Part shown: positions 1 to 9,275 of the stretch, piece after piece
How the letters are laid out: each line of letters begins with the position of its first letter
How positions within the stretch are numbered: the stretch's first letter is position 1
Origin: Terrimonas sp937888905
GTDB taxonomy: Bacteria; Bacteroidota; Bacteroidia; Chitinophagales; Chitinophagaceae
Direction of reading: 5' to 3'
Length of the DNA: 64,000 bases
Assembly (NCBI GenBank): GCA_937888905.1
Contig: CALATA010000010.1
Location: forward strand, 62,001-126,000
Made by a program: the position numbers and the translations under genes
The notes under the pieces: generated by a model
Told to the model about the DNA's origin: nothing
The model's database searches: none
The model's input: the letters and a program-made list of their open reading frames with translations, nothing else

Positions 1-29
1 TCATCACCTGACCGCAAAGTTTTATAACG

Positions 30-75
30 AATTCCGGGAATTGTGTAACACCCCGCGTGGCCCTTTCCCGGAATT
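30..75. promoter_or_regulatory. paired palindromes upstream of the HMA-MauE gene
   Basis: AATTCCGGGAATT (30-42) is an odd-centred palindrome and TTCCCGGAA (65-73) repeats its core 33 bp downstream, about three helical turns. The outer 11 bases (30-40 and 65-75) also form a perfect inverted repeat. The second copy ends 20 bp before the start codon of the next gene, so this may be a tandem operator or a leader hairpin. No regulator is identified. Confidence 0.4.
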
Positions 76-95
76 TTGTATAATAAAACAGGATC

Positions 96-827
96 ATGAC
101 ACACACATACGACATCAAGGGAATGACATGCCAAAGTTGCGTCGGCAGAGTGCGCAGCCAATTGCTGCAAACCGCCGGTATCTTATCGGCCGATATAAAA
201 CTGGATGCTCCACAAGCAACCATTTCCATGGAAAAACATATTCCGCTCGCTAAACTTCAGGAAGCAGTAAGTAAGGCGGGACATTATACGATCAGCGAAA
301 CGGCCGGTGCCGCTATGCATGACATGAGCGCTACAGACGATGAAACATCGTCAACATCGTATTATCCTATTTTCCTGATATTCGGTTATATCACGGGTAT
401 TACGCTTTTGCTTCAATGGCAAAGCGGCCACTTCGACTGGATGCATTGGATGCAACATTTCATGGCGGGATTTTTCCTGGTTTTCTCTTTTTTCAAACTG
501 ATGAACCTGAAAGGTTTTGCTGAAGGATATGCTACTTATGATGTAGTGGCAAAAGCAATCCCTGCATGGGGTTTTATTTATCCTTTTGTTGAATTAGGTC
601 TTGGTCTTGCTTATCTGACGGGTTTTTATCCGCTGGGCACCAATCTTGCTGCATTTGTGATAATGGGTGTCAGTACCATCGGTGTGGTGCAGAGTCTGCT
701 ACAGCATCGTCCGTTTCAATGCGCCTGTCTCGGCACCGTATTTAAGTTGCCCCTCAGTAAAGTAACCCTTGTTGAGGACCTGTTGATGGTAGCCATGAGC
801 GGCGCGATGGTGTATGCTCTTTTATAG
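96..827 (+). CDS. heavy-metal-associated domain fused to a MauE/DoxX-like membrane protein
   Basis: Residues 1-65 form an HMA (ferredoxin-fold) metal-binding domain with the signature GMTCQSC, whose two cysteines usually bind Cu(I), Zn or Hg. After an acidic linker (about 75-87) come four hydrophobic segments of the MauE/DoxX type. The conserved CACLGTVFKLPLSKVTL segment near residue 210 is typical of MauE-like redox-associated membrane proteins. The likely role is moving a metal or reducing equivalents at the inner membrane; the substrate is inferred only. The ATG follows paired palindromes. The next genes encode a His/Met-rich outer-membrane protein and TonB receptors, which supports a metal-handling block. 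The stop codon TAG is the first three bases of a heptanucleotide array. Confidence 0.8.
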   Translation: MTHTYDIKGMTCQSCVGRVRSQLLQTAGILSADIKLDAPQATISMEKHIPLAKLQEAVSKAGHYTISETAGAAMHDMSATDDETSSTSYYPIFLIFGYITGITLLLQWQSGHFDWMHWMQHFMAGFFLVFSFFKLMNLKGFAEGYATYDVVAKAIPAWGFIYPFVELGLGLAYLTGFYPLGTNLAAFVIMGVSTIGVVQSLLQHRPFQCACLGTVFKLPLSKVTLVEDLLMVAMSGAMVYALL

Positions 828-875
828 TGAACGGTCAATCGTAAATGGTGAATAGTCAATGGTCAATAAGTGAAT
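825..875 (+). repeat. heptanucleotide array
   Basis: About seven degenerate 7-bp units of the type TAGTGAA, CGGTCAA, TCGTAAA, TGGTGAA, TAGTCAA. The first three bases are the stop codon of the preceding gene. The rest of the spacer to 993 shows nothing recognisable. Confidence 0.8.
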
Positions 876-993
876 TAGTATGCGATGAAATATTGACTTA
901 TTCAAAGATTGCGGGTATTCAAATCACAAATATGAATCTGATAAAATGGATCGGGCGGTTTTTTCGCTCCCTGTTCCAAAAAAAATGTTGTAA

Positions 994-2367
994 ATGAAAA
1001 TAGCATTGTCAGCAATACTGCTGCTGAGCGCTGGCAACCTTTTTGCCCAGCACCAGCATCATACACCTGCAAAAGATACCGTTCCGTCTCCGCATCAGCA
1101 TCATCAGATGCCGGCAAAAGATACGATGCCTGGCATGTCGCATAAAGAGCACGATATGCAAATGCCTTCTTTCGCACCACATGCTTATTCGCTTAATCTG
1201 CCGATGAGCCGCAATGCCTCGGGTACGGCCTGGTTACCCGATCAAACACCGATGTACATGTATATGCGCGGTAATGACCGTACAGCTTTCATGCTGCACG
1301 GGTCTGTTTTTCTCCGGTATACGCACACCGGTGTCGGTAAAAGCAGCCAGCGCGGTGCAGGCAAATGGGATGCGCCCAACTGGCTGATGGGAATGGTGAA
1401 CAGGAAAGTGGGACAAAAGGGATTGTTTACGGCTAAACTGATGATCAGTCTTGATCCGCTTACCGAAGGTGGCAACGGTTATCCGCTGCTCTTCCAGTCC
1501 GGAGAAACGTACAAAGGACAACGACTGGTCGATCGCCAGCATCCGCATGATCTGTTTTCAGAAGTCAGTGTTGGTTATAGTCATGCCTTCACGAAAAATC
1601 TCGATGTATTTGGTTATGCCGGATATCCCGGCGAGCCGGCTTTGGGAGCACCCGCTTTTATGCACCGCGTTTCTGCTATGAATAACCCCAATGCGCCGCT
1701 TAGTCATCACTGGCAGGATGCCACCCATATCACATTTGGTACGGGCACTTTGGGCGTACGTTATCGTCAGTTCAAAGTGGAAGGTTCCGTGTTTACGGGC
1801 CGCGAACCCGATGAAAAGAGGTACGATTTTGACAAAGCGCGTTTTGACAGTTATAGTTACCGTTTGTCTTACAACCCTTCGAAAAACTGGGCCATGCAGT
1901 TTTCGCAGGGCTTTATTCATTCACCGGAGCCATTGGAACCGGAGGCAAATGTAACGCGCACAACTGCGTCGGTTGCTTATAGCACTATTTATGGGAAAGA
2001 CAATCATTACAATATCATCCTTGCCTGGGGATTGAATGATCAGGGTAGCGGGCATCGTGAACATGCCATCCTGCTGGAAGACAATCACCAGTTTGGTCGC
2101 AATGCGGTCTTCAGCCGGTATGAATTTGTACAGAAATCGTCTGAAGAGCTGGCGCTCGAAGATGTGGCCGGGCATGCCACTTTCAACCTGCATAGTTTTT
2201 CCGTAGGCTATAACCGTCACCTGCTCACTACCGGTGCGGTAGAGTGGACGGCCGGCACCGTGGCTACCCTTAATCTTCCTCCTGATCGCCTGAAAAGCTA
2301 TTACGGCAACCTTCCGGTTGGCCTCCAGGCTTACTTGCAATTACGTCCCGCCAGACATCGCCATTAA
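994..2367 (+). CDS. His/Met-rich putative outer-membrane beta-barrel protein
   Basis: A signal peptide (1-18, ending NLFAQ) is followed by a His/Met-rich stretch (about 19-60, with HQHH twice and MPGMSHKEHDMQMP) like the metal-binding N-termini of copper-resistance outer-membrane proteins. The remaining 390 residues are rich in alternating aromatic and polar strands and contain DRQHPHDLFSEVSVGYSHA, as expected for a beta-barrel. I do not recognise the family by name. The position between an HMA-domain protein and a TonB receptor suggests export or binding of a metal, perhaps copper, at the outer membrane. The start was chosen because the signal peptide begins exactly there. Confidence 0.65.
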   Translation: MKIALSAILLLSAGNLFAQHQHHTPAKDTVPSPHQHHQMPAKDTMPGMSHKEHDMQMPSFAPHAYSLNLPMSRNASGTAWLPDQTPMYMYMRGNDRTAFMLHGSVFLRYTHTGVGKSSQRGAGKWDAPNWLMGMVNRKVGQKGLFTAKLMISLDPLTEGGNGYPLLFQSGETYKGQRLVDRQHPHDLFSEVSVGYSHAFTKNLDVFGYAGYPGEPALGAPAFMHRVSAMNNPNAPLSHHWQDATHITFGTGTLGVRYRQFKVEGSVFTGREPDEKRYDFDKARFDSYSYRLSYNPSKNWAMQFSQGFIHSPEPLEPEANVTRTTASVAYSTIYGKDNHYNIILAWGLNDQGSGHREHAILLEDNHQFGRNAVFSRYEFVQKSSEELALEDVAGHATFNLHSFSVGYNRHLLTTGAVEWTAGTVATLNLPPDRLKSYYGNLPVGLQAYLQLRPARHRH

Positions 2368-2418
2368 AAAATAAATCAGGCTAAACGAAAAAGTTTTGTA
2401 AATTCACTTAAATAAAAA

Positions 2419-2434
2419 TTTAGACAAGTCTAAA
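2419..2434. promoter_or_regulatory. DtxR/MntR-like operator
   Basis: TTTAGACAAGTCTAAA is a perfect inverted repeat (7-bp arms, 2-bp centre). It resembles the TTTAG/CTAAA-type sites of DtxR-family metal-dependent repressors. It lies 11 bp before the GTG start of the TonB receptor, where a bound repressor would block transcription. The regulator assignment is an inference. Confidence 0.55.
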
Positions 2435-2445
2435 AATATATTTAA

Positions 2446-4734
2446 GTGGGCAAAATATTTACACTCTGGGTTGCTACCCTTTTTCTTTGCATTAACCAGG
2501 TAAAAGCACAGGATGATCGTCGGGTGCGGGTAACAGACAGCTTGAATGGCGATGTTATTCCGGGTGCAACATTTACGCGTGACAGTGTTAAACTGGTCGC
2601 CACGCGTTCCGGCGAGCTTCTGCTGAAAGCCGATAGCAGCCATTGGCATATTTCTGCAACAGGTTATGAATCGCGGCGCATGGTGGTTGACCCCGGCGGA
2701 CACACGTTGATCATCGCTTTGCAACCTGTGCAGGCCGAAATGGAGAATGTAGTGGTGTCGGGCACATTACGCGCCGTGAACCGTCTCGAAAGTCCGGTAG
2801 TGGTGGATGTATATACACCGGCGTTTTTCAAAAAGAACCCGGTGCCAAGTGTATTTGAGTCTTTGCAATTGGTGAACGGTGTGCGCCCGCAGCTCAACTG
2901 CAGCGTTTGCAATACCGGCGATATTCATATCAATGGACTGGAAGGGCCTTATACGATGGTGACGATCGACGGCATGCCCATCGTGAGTAGTCTTGGCTCC
3001 GTTTACGGCTTGTTTGGCATTCCCACACAATTGATAGAACGGATGGAAGTGGTCAAAGGGCCGGCTTCAGGATTGTATGGATCGGAAGCGATAGGAGGGT
3101 TGATCAATATCATTACCCGCTCGCCCGAAAAGGCGCCATTGTTCAGCGGTTCATTGATGACCACCAGCTGGCTCGAGCACAACCTCGATCTCGGACTGGG
3201 CTACAGAGCCGCAAAGAATATCCACGGCCTGCTGGGTATTCATTATTTTAATTATGGCAATAAAGAAGACCGCAACAATGACGGCTTTACCGATGTGGCT
3301 TTGCAGCACCGCATTTCTCTTTTCAATAAACTAAGTATACGCAGACCCTCCGGCAGAAAGGCTTCACTGGCTACCCGGTATTTTTATGAAGACCGCTGGG
3401 GTGGCGACATGCGTTGGAATAAATCATTCCGCGGTACCGACAGCATTTATGGTGAAAGCATTTATACCAGTCGTTGGGAAGTGATCGGACAATACCAATT
3501 ACCCATGAATGAACCGGTAATGCTATCGGTTTCGGCAACAGGCCACAGGCAGGATTCACGTTATGGCAACGTACCTTATATAGCCGATCAGAAAATACTG
3601 TTCACGCAGCTTACCTGGGATAAAAACATGGGAGCGCATCGGTTGCTGACAGGACTGGCATACCGGTACAATTATTACGATGATAATTCTACAGCCACCC
3701 GCGATATTGTAACAGGTGACAACCAGCCGGAGCGTTATGGATTACCCGGTATTTTTCTGCAGGATGAATGGACGCTTAATGAAAAACATTTGCTATTGCT
3801 GGGGGCACGTTATGACCGGCATCCGGTGCATAAAAATATATTTACGCCACGTATGGCGTGGAAATGGTCGCTTTCATCCCACCAGGTATTACGCCTGAAT
3901 GCGGGCACAGGATTTCGTGTTGTGAGTCTTTTCACCGAAGATCATGCGGCACTAACGGGCGCACGTGAGGTGGTGATTGCGGAAAAACTGAAACCAGAAC
4001 AGAGCTACAATGCCAATCTTAATTACACGCATATTTTTCAATGGCAAAAAAATAAACTGCAGGCGGATCTTTCTGCCTGGTATACACATTTCACGAATCA
4101 ATTATTACCTGATTATGATACCGACCCCAACCAGATCATTTACCGCAACTTAACCGGTTATGCCGTATCGCGTGGTGGCAGTATCAATTTTGAGCTGTCG
4201 CTTGGTCATCGTTTTAAAGCCATGGTGGGTGGTAACTGGCAGGATGTATCGCGCGTAGAAAGAAATGAAACGGGTAAAAAAACATCGATCCGACCAGTAT
4301 TGACCGAACGCTGGAGCGGGACATGGACCATCTCCTATACATTTCCCGGACCCGGCATCGGTATTGATTATACGGGTAATATTTATGGACCGATGCGATT
4401 ACCCTTGTTGTCGCCAACTGATCCCCGCCCGGAAATGTCACCGGTGTGGAGTATTCAGAATATTCAACTGACTAAAAAATTAGGCAGTAAGGCCGATGTA
4501 TTTGCCGGTATAAAAAATTTACTCAATTGGACACCCGCCAAAAATGTACCCTTCCTCATTGCGCGCACCAACGATCCGTTTGATAAACAAGTACAGTATG
4601 ACGCCGGCGGACAGATCGTTGCCACGCCTGATAATCCTTATGCCCTGAGCTTTGATCCGTCTTATGTATATGCGCCGAACCAGGGCATCCGTTTTTTCGC
4701 AGGAATAAGGTGGAGTTTAACTGCGAGACCCTGA
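2446..4734 (+). CDS. TonB-dependent outer-membrane receptor
   Basis: Signal peptide (1-21, ending QVKAQ), a degenerate carboxypeptidase-regulatory-like domain (about 22-90), a plug domain (about 95-225, with LNCSVCNTGDIHINGLEG and TIDGMPIV, then VVKGPASGLYGSEAIGG) and a 22-strand barrel. It imports a ligand across the outer membrane using ExbB/ExbD/TonB energy; the ligand is unknown, but the operator just upstream and the HMA neighbour point to a metal or metallophore. The start is GTG: an in-frame TAA immediately precedes it and the signal peptide begins there. A second receptor gene follows after 24 bp, so the two are probably co-transcribed. Confidence 0.9.
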   Translation: MGKIFTLWVATLFLCINQVKAQDDRRVRVTDSLNGDVIPGATFTRDSVKLVATRSGELLLKADSSHWHISATGYESRRMVVDPGGHTLIIALQPVQAEMENVVVSGTLRAVNRLESPVVVDVYTPAFFKKNPVPSVFESLQLVNGVRPQLNCSVCNTGDIHINGLEGPYTMVTIDGMPIVSSLGSVYGLFGIPTQLIERMEVVKGPASGLYGSEAIGGLINIITRSPEKAPLFSGSLMTTSWLEHNLDLGLGYRAAKNIHGLLGIHYFNYGNKEDRNNDGFTDVALQHRISLFNKLSIRRPSGRKASLATRYFYEDRWGGDMRWNKSFRGTDSIYGESIYTSRWEVIGQYQLPMNEPVMLSVSATGHRQDSRYGNVPYIADQKILFTQLTWDKNMGAHRLLTGLAYRYNYYDDNSTATRDIVTGDNQPERYGLPGIFLQDEWTLNEKHLLLLGARYDRHPVHKNIFTPRMAWKWSLSSHQVLRLNAGTGFRVVSLFTEDHAALTGAREVVIAEKLKPEQSYNANLNYTHIFQWQKNKLQADLSAWYTHFTNQLLPDYDTDPNQIIYRNLTGYAVSRGGSINFELSLGHRFKAMVGGNWQDVSRVERNETGKKTSIRPVLTERWSGTWTISYTFPGPGIGIDYTGNIYGPMRLPLLSPTDPRPEMSPVWSIQNIQLTKKLGSKADVFAGIKNLLNWTPAKNVPFLIARTNDPFDKQVQYDAGGQIVATPDNPYALSFDPSYVYAPNQGIRFFAGIRWSLTARP

Positions 4735-4758
4735 ACAGAATAGGGTAATTTGCAGGAG

Positions 4759-6855
4759 ATGAGAAGGATTATATGCTGGCTGATCATTTTTTCCTTTGTT
4801 GACGTTCTGCATGCGCAGCAGGCGGACACGGATTCCGTGCAGGCATTGGAGCGGGTGCAGGTAAAGGCTTATACGGGCCGACAGGTATTGTTCCGCACAC
4901 CGGGAGCTGCCGCTGTTATTACGCAGCAGCAATTGACCGCAAACGGACCGGGGAGTTTGCTTCCATCGCTGAACCAGGTGGCGGGGGTAAGAATGGAAGA
5001 ACGTTCGCCGGGAAGCTATCGCCTGGCCATCCGCGGCAGTCAGTTGCGTTCGCCTTTTGGTGTGCGTAATATTAAAGTATACCTCGATGAATATCCGCTT
5101 ACAGATGCGGGTGGAAATACTTACATCAATATTTTTAATCCGGGTGATCTTGCGCGCATCGAATTATTAAAAGGGCCGGATGGCAGTTTGTTCGGTGCCA
5201 ACTCCGGTGGTGTATTGCGTTTGCAGGCAATCGATCCGGATACAGCTTTTCAACTGAAAGCCGGCATTGGTGGAGGTTCGTATGGATTGTTTGTGCAGGA
5301 AGCGGAAGCCGGATCACGAAATGGTGCACATACGTGGAATGTACGCGAATCGTGGCAGCAATCGGATGGTTATCGCGAGAATAGTCGTTTACGAAGAGGA
5401 ATGATCCGCATCGGTGACCACTGGCAATACCATAAAAAAGGAAGCATTGATTTGCTGGCACTGATCGCAAGCACCGACTATCGTACGCCGGGCGGATTAA
5501 CGTCGGCGCAATTTGAAGCAGATCCGCGACAGGCCCGGCCTGCGGCAGGACAACTGCCCGGGGCCGTTACACAAAAAGCCGGTATTTACAGCGGCTACTG
5601 GCTGACGGGTATTACTCATACATGGAAAGCTGAACGCGGTCCTGAATACGTGACGGCTTTTTCTTATGCAGGCATGAACCTGCGCAATCCGTTTATCACC
5701 AACTATGAAACGCGTAAAGAACGAACGTTGAGTCTCCGTACTTTTTTACGTTGGAGCAATGATAAGGCAGTCCGTTTGCAATCATCTTTTACACTGGGAG
5801 CGGAAGGACAGCAGACGTTTTCGTTTATCCGTAATTACACCAACGAAAGAGGGGACCGCGGGGAGCGGATGCTGGCAGACGATATACGCAGCCAGCAATA
5901 TTTTTTATTTGGCCGGGGACAACTCCAAACAGGCAGGTGGCAGGCCGAAGCGGCTTTAAGTCTGAATCAGCAGCGTCATCGTTTCAGCGGCGATCAGCCA
6001 TTGTTGCGCCTGTTCCGGCCCCAATGGATGCCGCGTATGGCGTCGAGTTTTTTATTGTATAAAAATTTGCTGGTGCGCGGTAGCATTGGTCGCGGTTATT
6101 CTCCACCGTCGCTGGGAGAGTTGCGGCCGTCGGGCAATGTGGTGGATGCGGGATTGCAGCCTGAAAGTGGATGGAATAAAGAAATAGGATTGCGGTGGCA
6201 GGATGCTCAACGTCATTGGTGGATGGATGTTTCCGCATTTCATTACGGATTAAATGAAACCATTGTGCGGCGACTGACGGATGCGGGAGAAGAATATTTC
6301 ATCAATGCGGGCAATACCCGTCAGCAGGGATTGGAATGGCAGGCGAGTTGGGATGTATTGCGTTCATATAATCACCGGGGATGGCGCGTGCAGGTGAATG
6401 GCAGTGCCGCATTCTATCATTTCCGTTTCCGCGATTACAAAACGGACGCAACGGATTATACGGGAAAAAAGATCGCGGGTATCCCGGGACAGCAGTTTAC
6501 ACTGGCAACGACTATACGCCTGCGGCAAACTTGCGTAAACGTTTCATGGTTTTATACCGGAGCCATGCCTTTAAATGATGCGAATACGGTGTTGGCAAAA
6601 GCCAGTCATTTAGTACGCGTGCAATTATCCCAGGTTATTTGCAATGGTAAAAACGGGCGGCTGGAATGTTATGCAGGCGGTGATAATTTGTTAAACCAGC
6701 GTTATAGTTTGGGATATGATCTCAATGCGCCCGGTGGGCGGTTTTATAATGCAGCGGCGCCGCGGAACTGGTTCGCCGGAATCCGGTGGGGGTTAATTCA
6801 AAATTCAAAAGGCAAAATTCAAAAACGTGAATCGTCAATGGTGAATAGTGAATAG
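4759..6855 (+). CDS. TonB-dependent outer-membrane receptor with a C-terminal tail read into a repeat array
   Basis: Signal peptide (1-19, ending VLHAQ), a plug domain with VYLDEYPLTDAGGN and LLKGPDGSLFGANSGG, and a beta-barrel to about residue 677. The ATG at 4759 was chosen over an in-frame TTG at 4750 because the basic start of the signal peptide (MRRIICW) follows it. TonB receptors normally end on an aromatic or hydrophobic strand residue, and the barrel seems to finish at FAGIRWGL near 6796. About 20 extra residues rich in Gln, Lys and Ser follow, encoded entirely by heptanucleotide repeats, and the stop TAG is itself a repeat unit. The natural stop was probably lost when the array formed. 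The ligand is unknown. Confidence 0.88.
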   Translation: MRRIICWLIIFSFVDVLHAQQADTDSVQALERVQVKAYTGRQVLFRTPGAAAVITQQQLTANGPGSLLPSLNQVAGVRMEERSPGSYRLAIRGSQLRSPFGVRNIKVYLDEYPLTDAGGNTYINIFNPGDLARIELLKGPDGSLFGANSGGVLRLQAIDPDTAFQLKAGIGGGSYGLFVQEAEAGSRNGAHTWNVRESWQQSDGYRENSRLRRGMIRIGDHWQYHKKGSIDLLALIASTDYRTPGGLTSAQFEADPRQARPAAGQLPGAVTQKAGIYSGYWLTGITHTWKAERGPEYVTAFSYAGMNLRNPFITNYETRKERTLSLRTFLRWSNDKAVRLQSSFTLGAEGQQTFSFIRNYTNERGDRGERMLADDIRSQQYFLFGRGQLQTGRWQAEAALSLNQQRHRFSGDQPLLRLFRPQWMPRMASSFLLYKNLLVRGSIGRGYSPPSLGELRPSGNVVDAGLQPESGWNKEIGLRWQDAQRHWWMDVSAFHYGLNETIVRRLTDAGEEYFINAGNTRQQGLEWQASWDVLRSYNHRGWRVQVNGSAAFYHFRFRDYKTDATDYTGKKIAGIPGQQFTLATTIRLRQTCVNVSWFYTGAMPLNDANTVLAKASHLVRVQLSQVICNGKNGRLECYAGGDNLLNQRYSLGYDLNAPGGRFYNAAAPRNWFAGIRWGLIQNSKGKIQKRESSMVNSE

Positions 6856-6921
6856 TGAATAGTGAATGGGCAATGGCTGTTTTACTTACTACTTAATACT
6901 TATAACTTATAACGGCTGTTT
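6793..6921 (+). repeat. heptanucleotide array (TTCAAAA / GTGAATN / ACTTATA units)
   Basis: Continuous 7-bp periodicity: TTCAAAA units, then TCGTCAA, TGGTGAA and TAGTGAA (three in a row), then GGCTGTTT and ACTTAAT, ACTTATA units, ending with a second CGGCTGTTT. It overlaps the last 60 bases of the receptor gene. Confidence 0.85.
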
Positions 6922-6986
6922 CAATCCTACGCTTTTTTACCGTAAATGATGGGGATAAACAATTTTTTTCTTTTGTCCTTCAAGTC

Positions 6987-6994
6987 TAGATTTG
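6987..6994 (+). promoter_or_regulatory. -7 promoter element of tex
   Basis: TAGATTTG matches TAnnTTTG exactly and sits 19 nt before the tex ATG. No -33 TTTG was found at the expected distance. Confidence 0.5.
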
Positions 6995-7013
6995 CTGCCC
7001 TAATTTCTCAACA

Positions 7014-9275
7014 ATGGATACAAAATATCTTCAGCATATAGCCGGTTCGCTCAACCTGGGCATTAAACCGGTAACCAATATCCTGCAATTGCACCAGGAA
7101 GGCTCTACTATTCCGTTTATCGCGCGATACCGCAAAGAAGCGACGTTCAACATGGACGAAGTGGCTATTGCTTCGGTGATTGAACAGGTAAAGTATTTCG
7201 AAGAGCTGGAAAAAAGAAAGGAAACGGTTGTCAAGACCATCGACGAAGCCGGTAAACTCACACCCGAATTGCGCAAGCGCATCGAAGATTGTGTAAACGC
7301 GACGGAACTGGAAGATATTTACCTGCCTTATAAACCCAAACGTAAGACACGCGCAACCATGGCCATTGAAAAAGGCCTGGAACCGCTGGCACGCCTGCTG
7401 TTTGACGAACAAACTGCGCAACCCGATGCCGAGGGACAAAAATACCTCAACGAACAGGTAGCTTCCGTTGAAGAGGCCTTGCAGGGCGCAAGGGATATCA
7501 TGGCCGAATGGATCGCAGAAAATGAACTGGCGCGTAATGTGGTGAGAAAACAATTCACCGAAGAAGCCAAACTGTCTGCACGCGTGCTCACCTCAAAAAA
7601 AGACGAAGAGGAAGCACAGAAATACCGCGATTACTTTGAATTCAGCGGTTCGCTTGCCGACAGCCCCTCTCATCGCATTCTCGCGATCCGCCGCGGAGAA
7701 AAAGAAGGTTACCTGATCATGGATATCAGCATCGATAAAGAAAAGGCCTGTCAATCGCTGCGGGAAAAGTTTGTAAAAGGAAATACGGCCGCTGCACAAC
7801 AGGTAAACCTGGCCGTGGAAGACAGTTACAGCCGGTTACTCAAACCGTCCATTGAGACCGAATTCCGCATGAGCAGCAAGCTGAGCGCAGACGAGGAAGC
7901 GATCGGTGTGTTTGCAGAAAATCTTCGTCAGTTATTGCTGGCATCTCCGTTGGGTCGCAAGCGCGTACTCGCGGTGGACCCCGGGTTCAGAACGGGATGT
8001 AAAGTGGTATGCCTGGATGAGAATGGCAATTTTCTTCAGTACACCACCATCTTTCCGCATGCACCACAAAACGACTGGCAGGGTGCTGCGGCCACATTGA
8101 CAAAACTCGTAAAGGACCATGGCATACAGGCCATCGGCTATGGAAACGGCACGGCAAGCAAGGAAACGGAGCAACTGGTACGCAGTCTGCAATTCCCGGA
8201 GCCTGTGTCGGTATTTATGGTCAATGAAAGTGGTGCGTCCATCTACTCTGCGAGCGAAGTAGCGCGGGAGGAATTTCCTGATCAGGATGTAACGGTCCGT
8301 GGTGCCATCAGCATCGGCCGCCGCCTGCTGGACCCATTGAGCGAACTCGTAAAGATCGACGCAAAAAGTATCGGTGTTGGACAATACCAGCACGATGTGA
8401 ATCAAAATAAACTGAAAGAATCCCTCGACCAGGTAGTGGAAAGCTGTGTAAACTTTGTGGGCGTAGATGTGAATACGGCGAGCAAACATTTGCTGACCTA
8501 TGTATCGGGGCTGAGTGGAACCGTAGCCAAAAATATTGTGGAGTACCGCAGCAAGAACGGCGCATTCAAAAGCCGTGATGAATTGAAAAAAGTTTCGATG
8601 CTCGGACCGAAAGCATTTGAGCAAAGCGCAGGCTTTCTTCGTATTCCCGATGCGGAAAATCCACTGGACAATTCTGCCGTGCATCCGGAAAGCTATGGTG
8701 TAGTGGAAGCAATGTCGGCTAAATTGAATTGCAGCGTGCAGGAACTTATCTCCAAACCTGAACTGCGCAAATCGATCAATGTGAAAGATTATGTTTCTGA
8801 AACAATAGGAGAGTTCACTATTTCAGACATCCTGAAAGAATTGGAAAAACCGGGTCGTGATCCGCGTTCGCCGATCGAAGAGTTTCGTTTTGCCGAAGGC
8901 ATCAGCACCATGGCCGATCTGAAGCCTGGCATGAAAGTACCGGGTATTGTGACCAATGTTACCAACTTCGGTGCATTCGTGGATGTGGGGGTAAAGCAGG
9001 ATGGGCTTGTACACATTTCTCATCTGGCCAACCGTTATGTAAGCGATCCTAACGAGGTGGTGAAACTAAATCAGAAAGTGATGGTGACGGTAGTTGAGGT
9101 AGATGCTTCGCGCAAACGTATTGCTTTGAGCATGAAAGATGCCGAAAGCAAGCCCGAGCCTCGCCGCAACAACAACAATAACCGCAATCGCAATACCGGC
9201 AAAACGGATAATCGCCCATCGTCATTGAATCCGTTTCAGGCGAAGCTGGAGGAGTTGAAGAAGAAGTTCAAGTGA
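7014..9275 (+). CDS. tex: Tex-family S1 RNA-binding protein
   Basis: Full-length Tex (753 residues; family about 770). In order: an N-terminal helical region with IPFIARYRKEAT and LEDIYLPYKPKRKTRATMA, a YqgF/RNase H-like domain from about 325 (RVLAVDPGFRTGCKVV), helix-hairpin-helix motifs (about 485-560, SKNGAFKSRDELKKV), and one S1 domain (about 640-712, VTNFGAFVDVGVKQDGLVHIS). A short Asn/Arg-rich tail follows. Tex binds nucleic acids and affects transcription and stress responses; its exact role in Bacteroidota is not settled. It is flanked by repeat arrays and appears monocistronic. The stop lies a few bases before a TAAGTAG array. Confidence 0.97.
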   Translation: MDTKYLQHIAGSLNLGIKPVTNILQLHQEGSTIPFIARYRKEATFNMDEVAIASVIEQVKYFEELEKRKETVVKTIDEAGKLTPELRKRIEDCVNATELEDIYLPYKPKRKTRATMAIEKGLEPLARLLFDEQTAQPDAEGQKYLNEQVASVEEALQGARDIMAEWIAENELARNVVRKQFTEEAKLSARVLTSKKDEEEAQKYRDYFEFSGSLADSPSHRILAIRRGEKEGYLIMDISIDKEKACQSLREKFVKGNTAAAQQVNLAVEDSYSRLLKPSIETEFRMSSKLSADEEAIGVFAENLRQLLLASPLGRKRVLAVDPGFRTGCKVVCLDENGNFLQYTTIFPHAPQNDWQGAAATLTKLVKDHGIQAIGYGNGTASKETEQLVRSLQFPEPVSVFMVNESGASIYSASEVAREEFPDQDVTVRGAISIGRRLLDPLSELVKIDAKSIGVGQYQHDVNQNKLKESLDQVVESCVNFVGVDVNTASKHLLTYVSGLSGTVAKNIVEYRSKNGAFKSRDELKKVSMLGPKAFEQSAGFLRIPDAENPLDNSAVHPESYGVVEAMSAKLNCSVQELISKPELRKSINVKDYVSETIGEFTISDILKELEKPGRDPRSPIEEFRFAEGISTMADLKPGMKVPGIVTNVTNFGAFVDVGVKQDGLVHISHLANRYVSDPNEVVKLNQKVMVTVVEVDASRKRIALSMKDAESKPEPRRNNNNNRNRNTGKTDNRPSSLNPFQAKLEELKKKFK

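Noticed and set aside
7932..8684. 250-codon minus-strand frame inside tex
   Set aside because: A shadow of tex, which is full length and highly conserved across this region.
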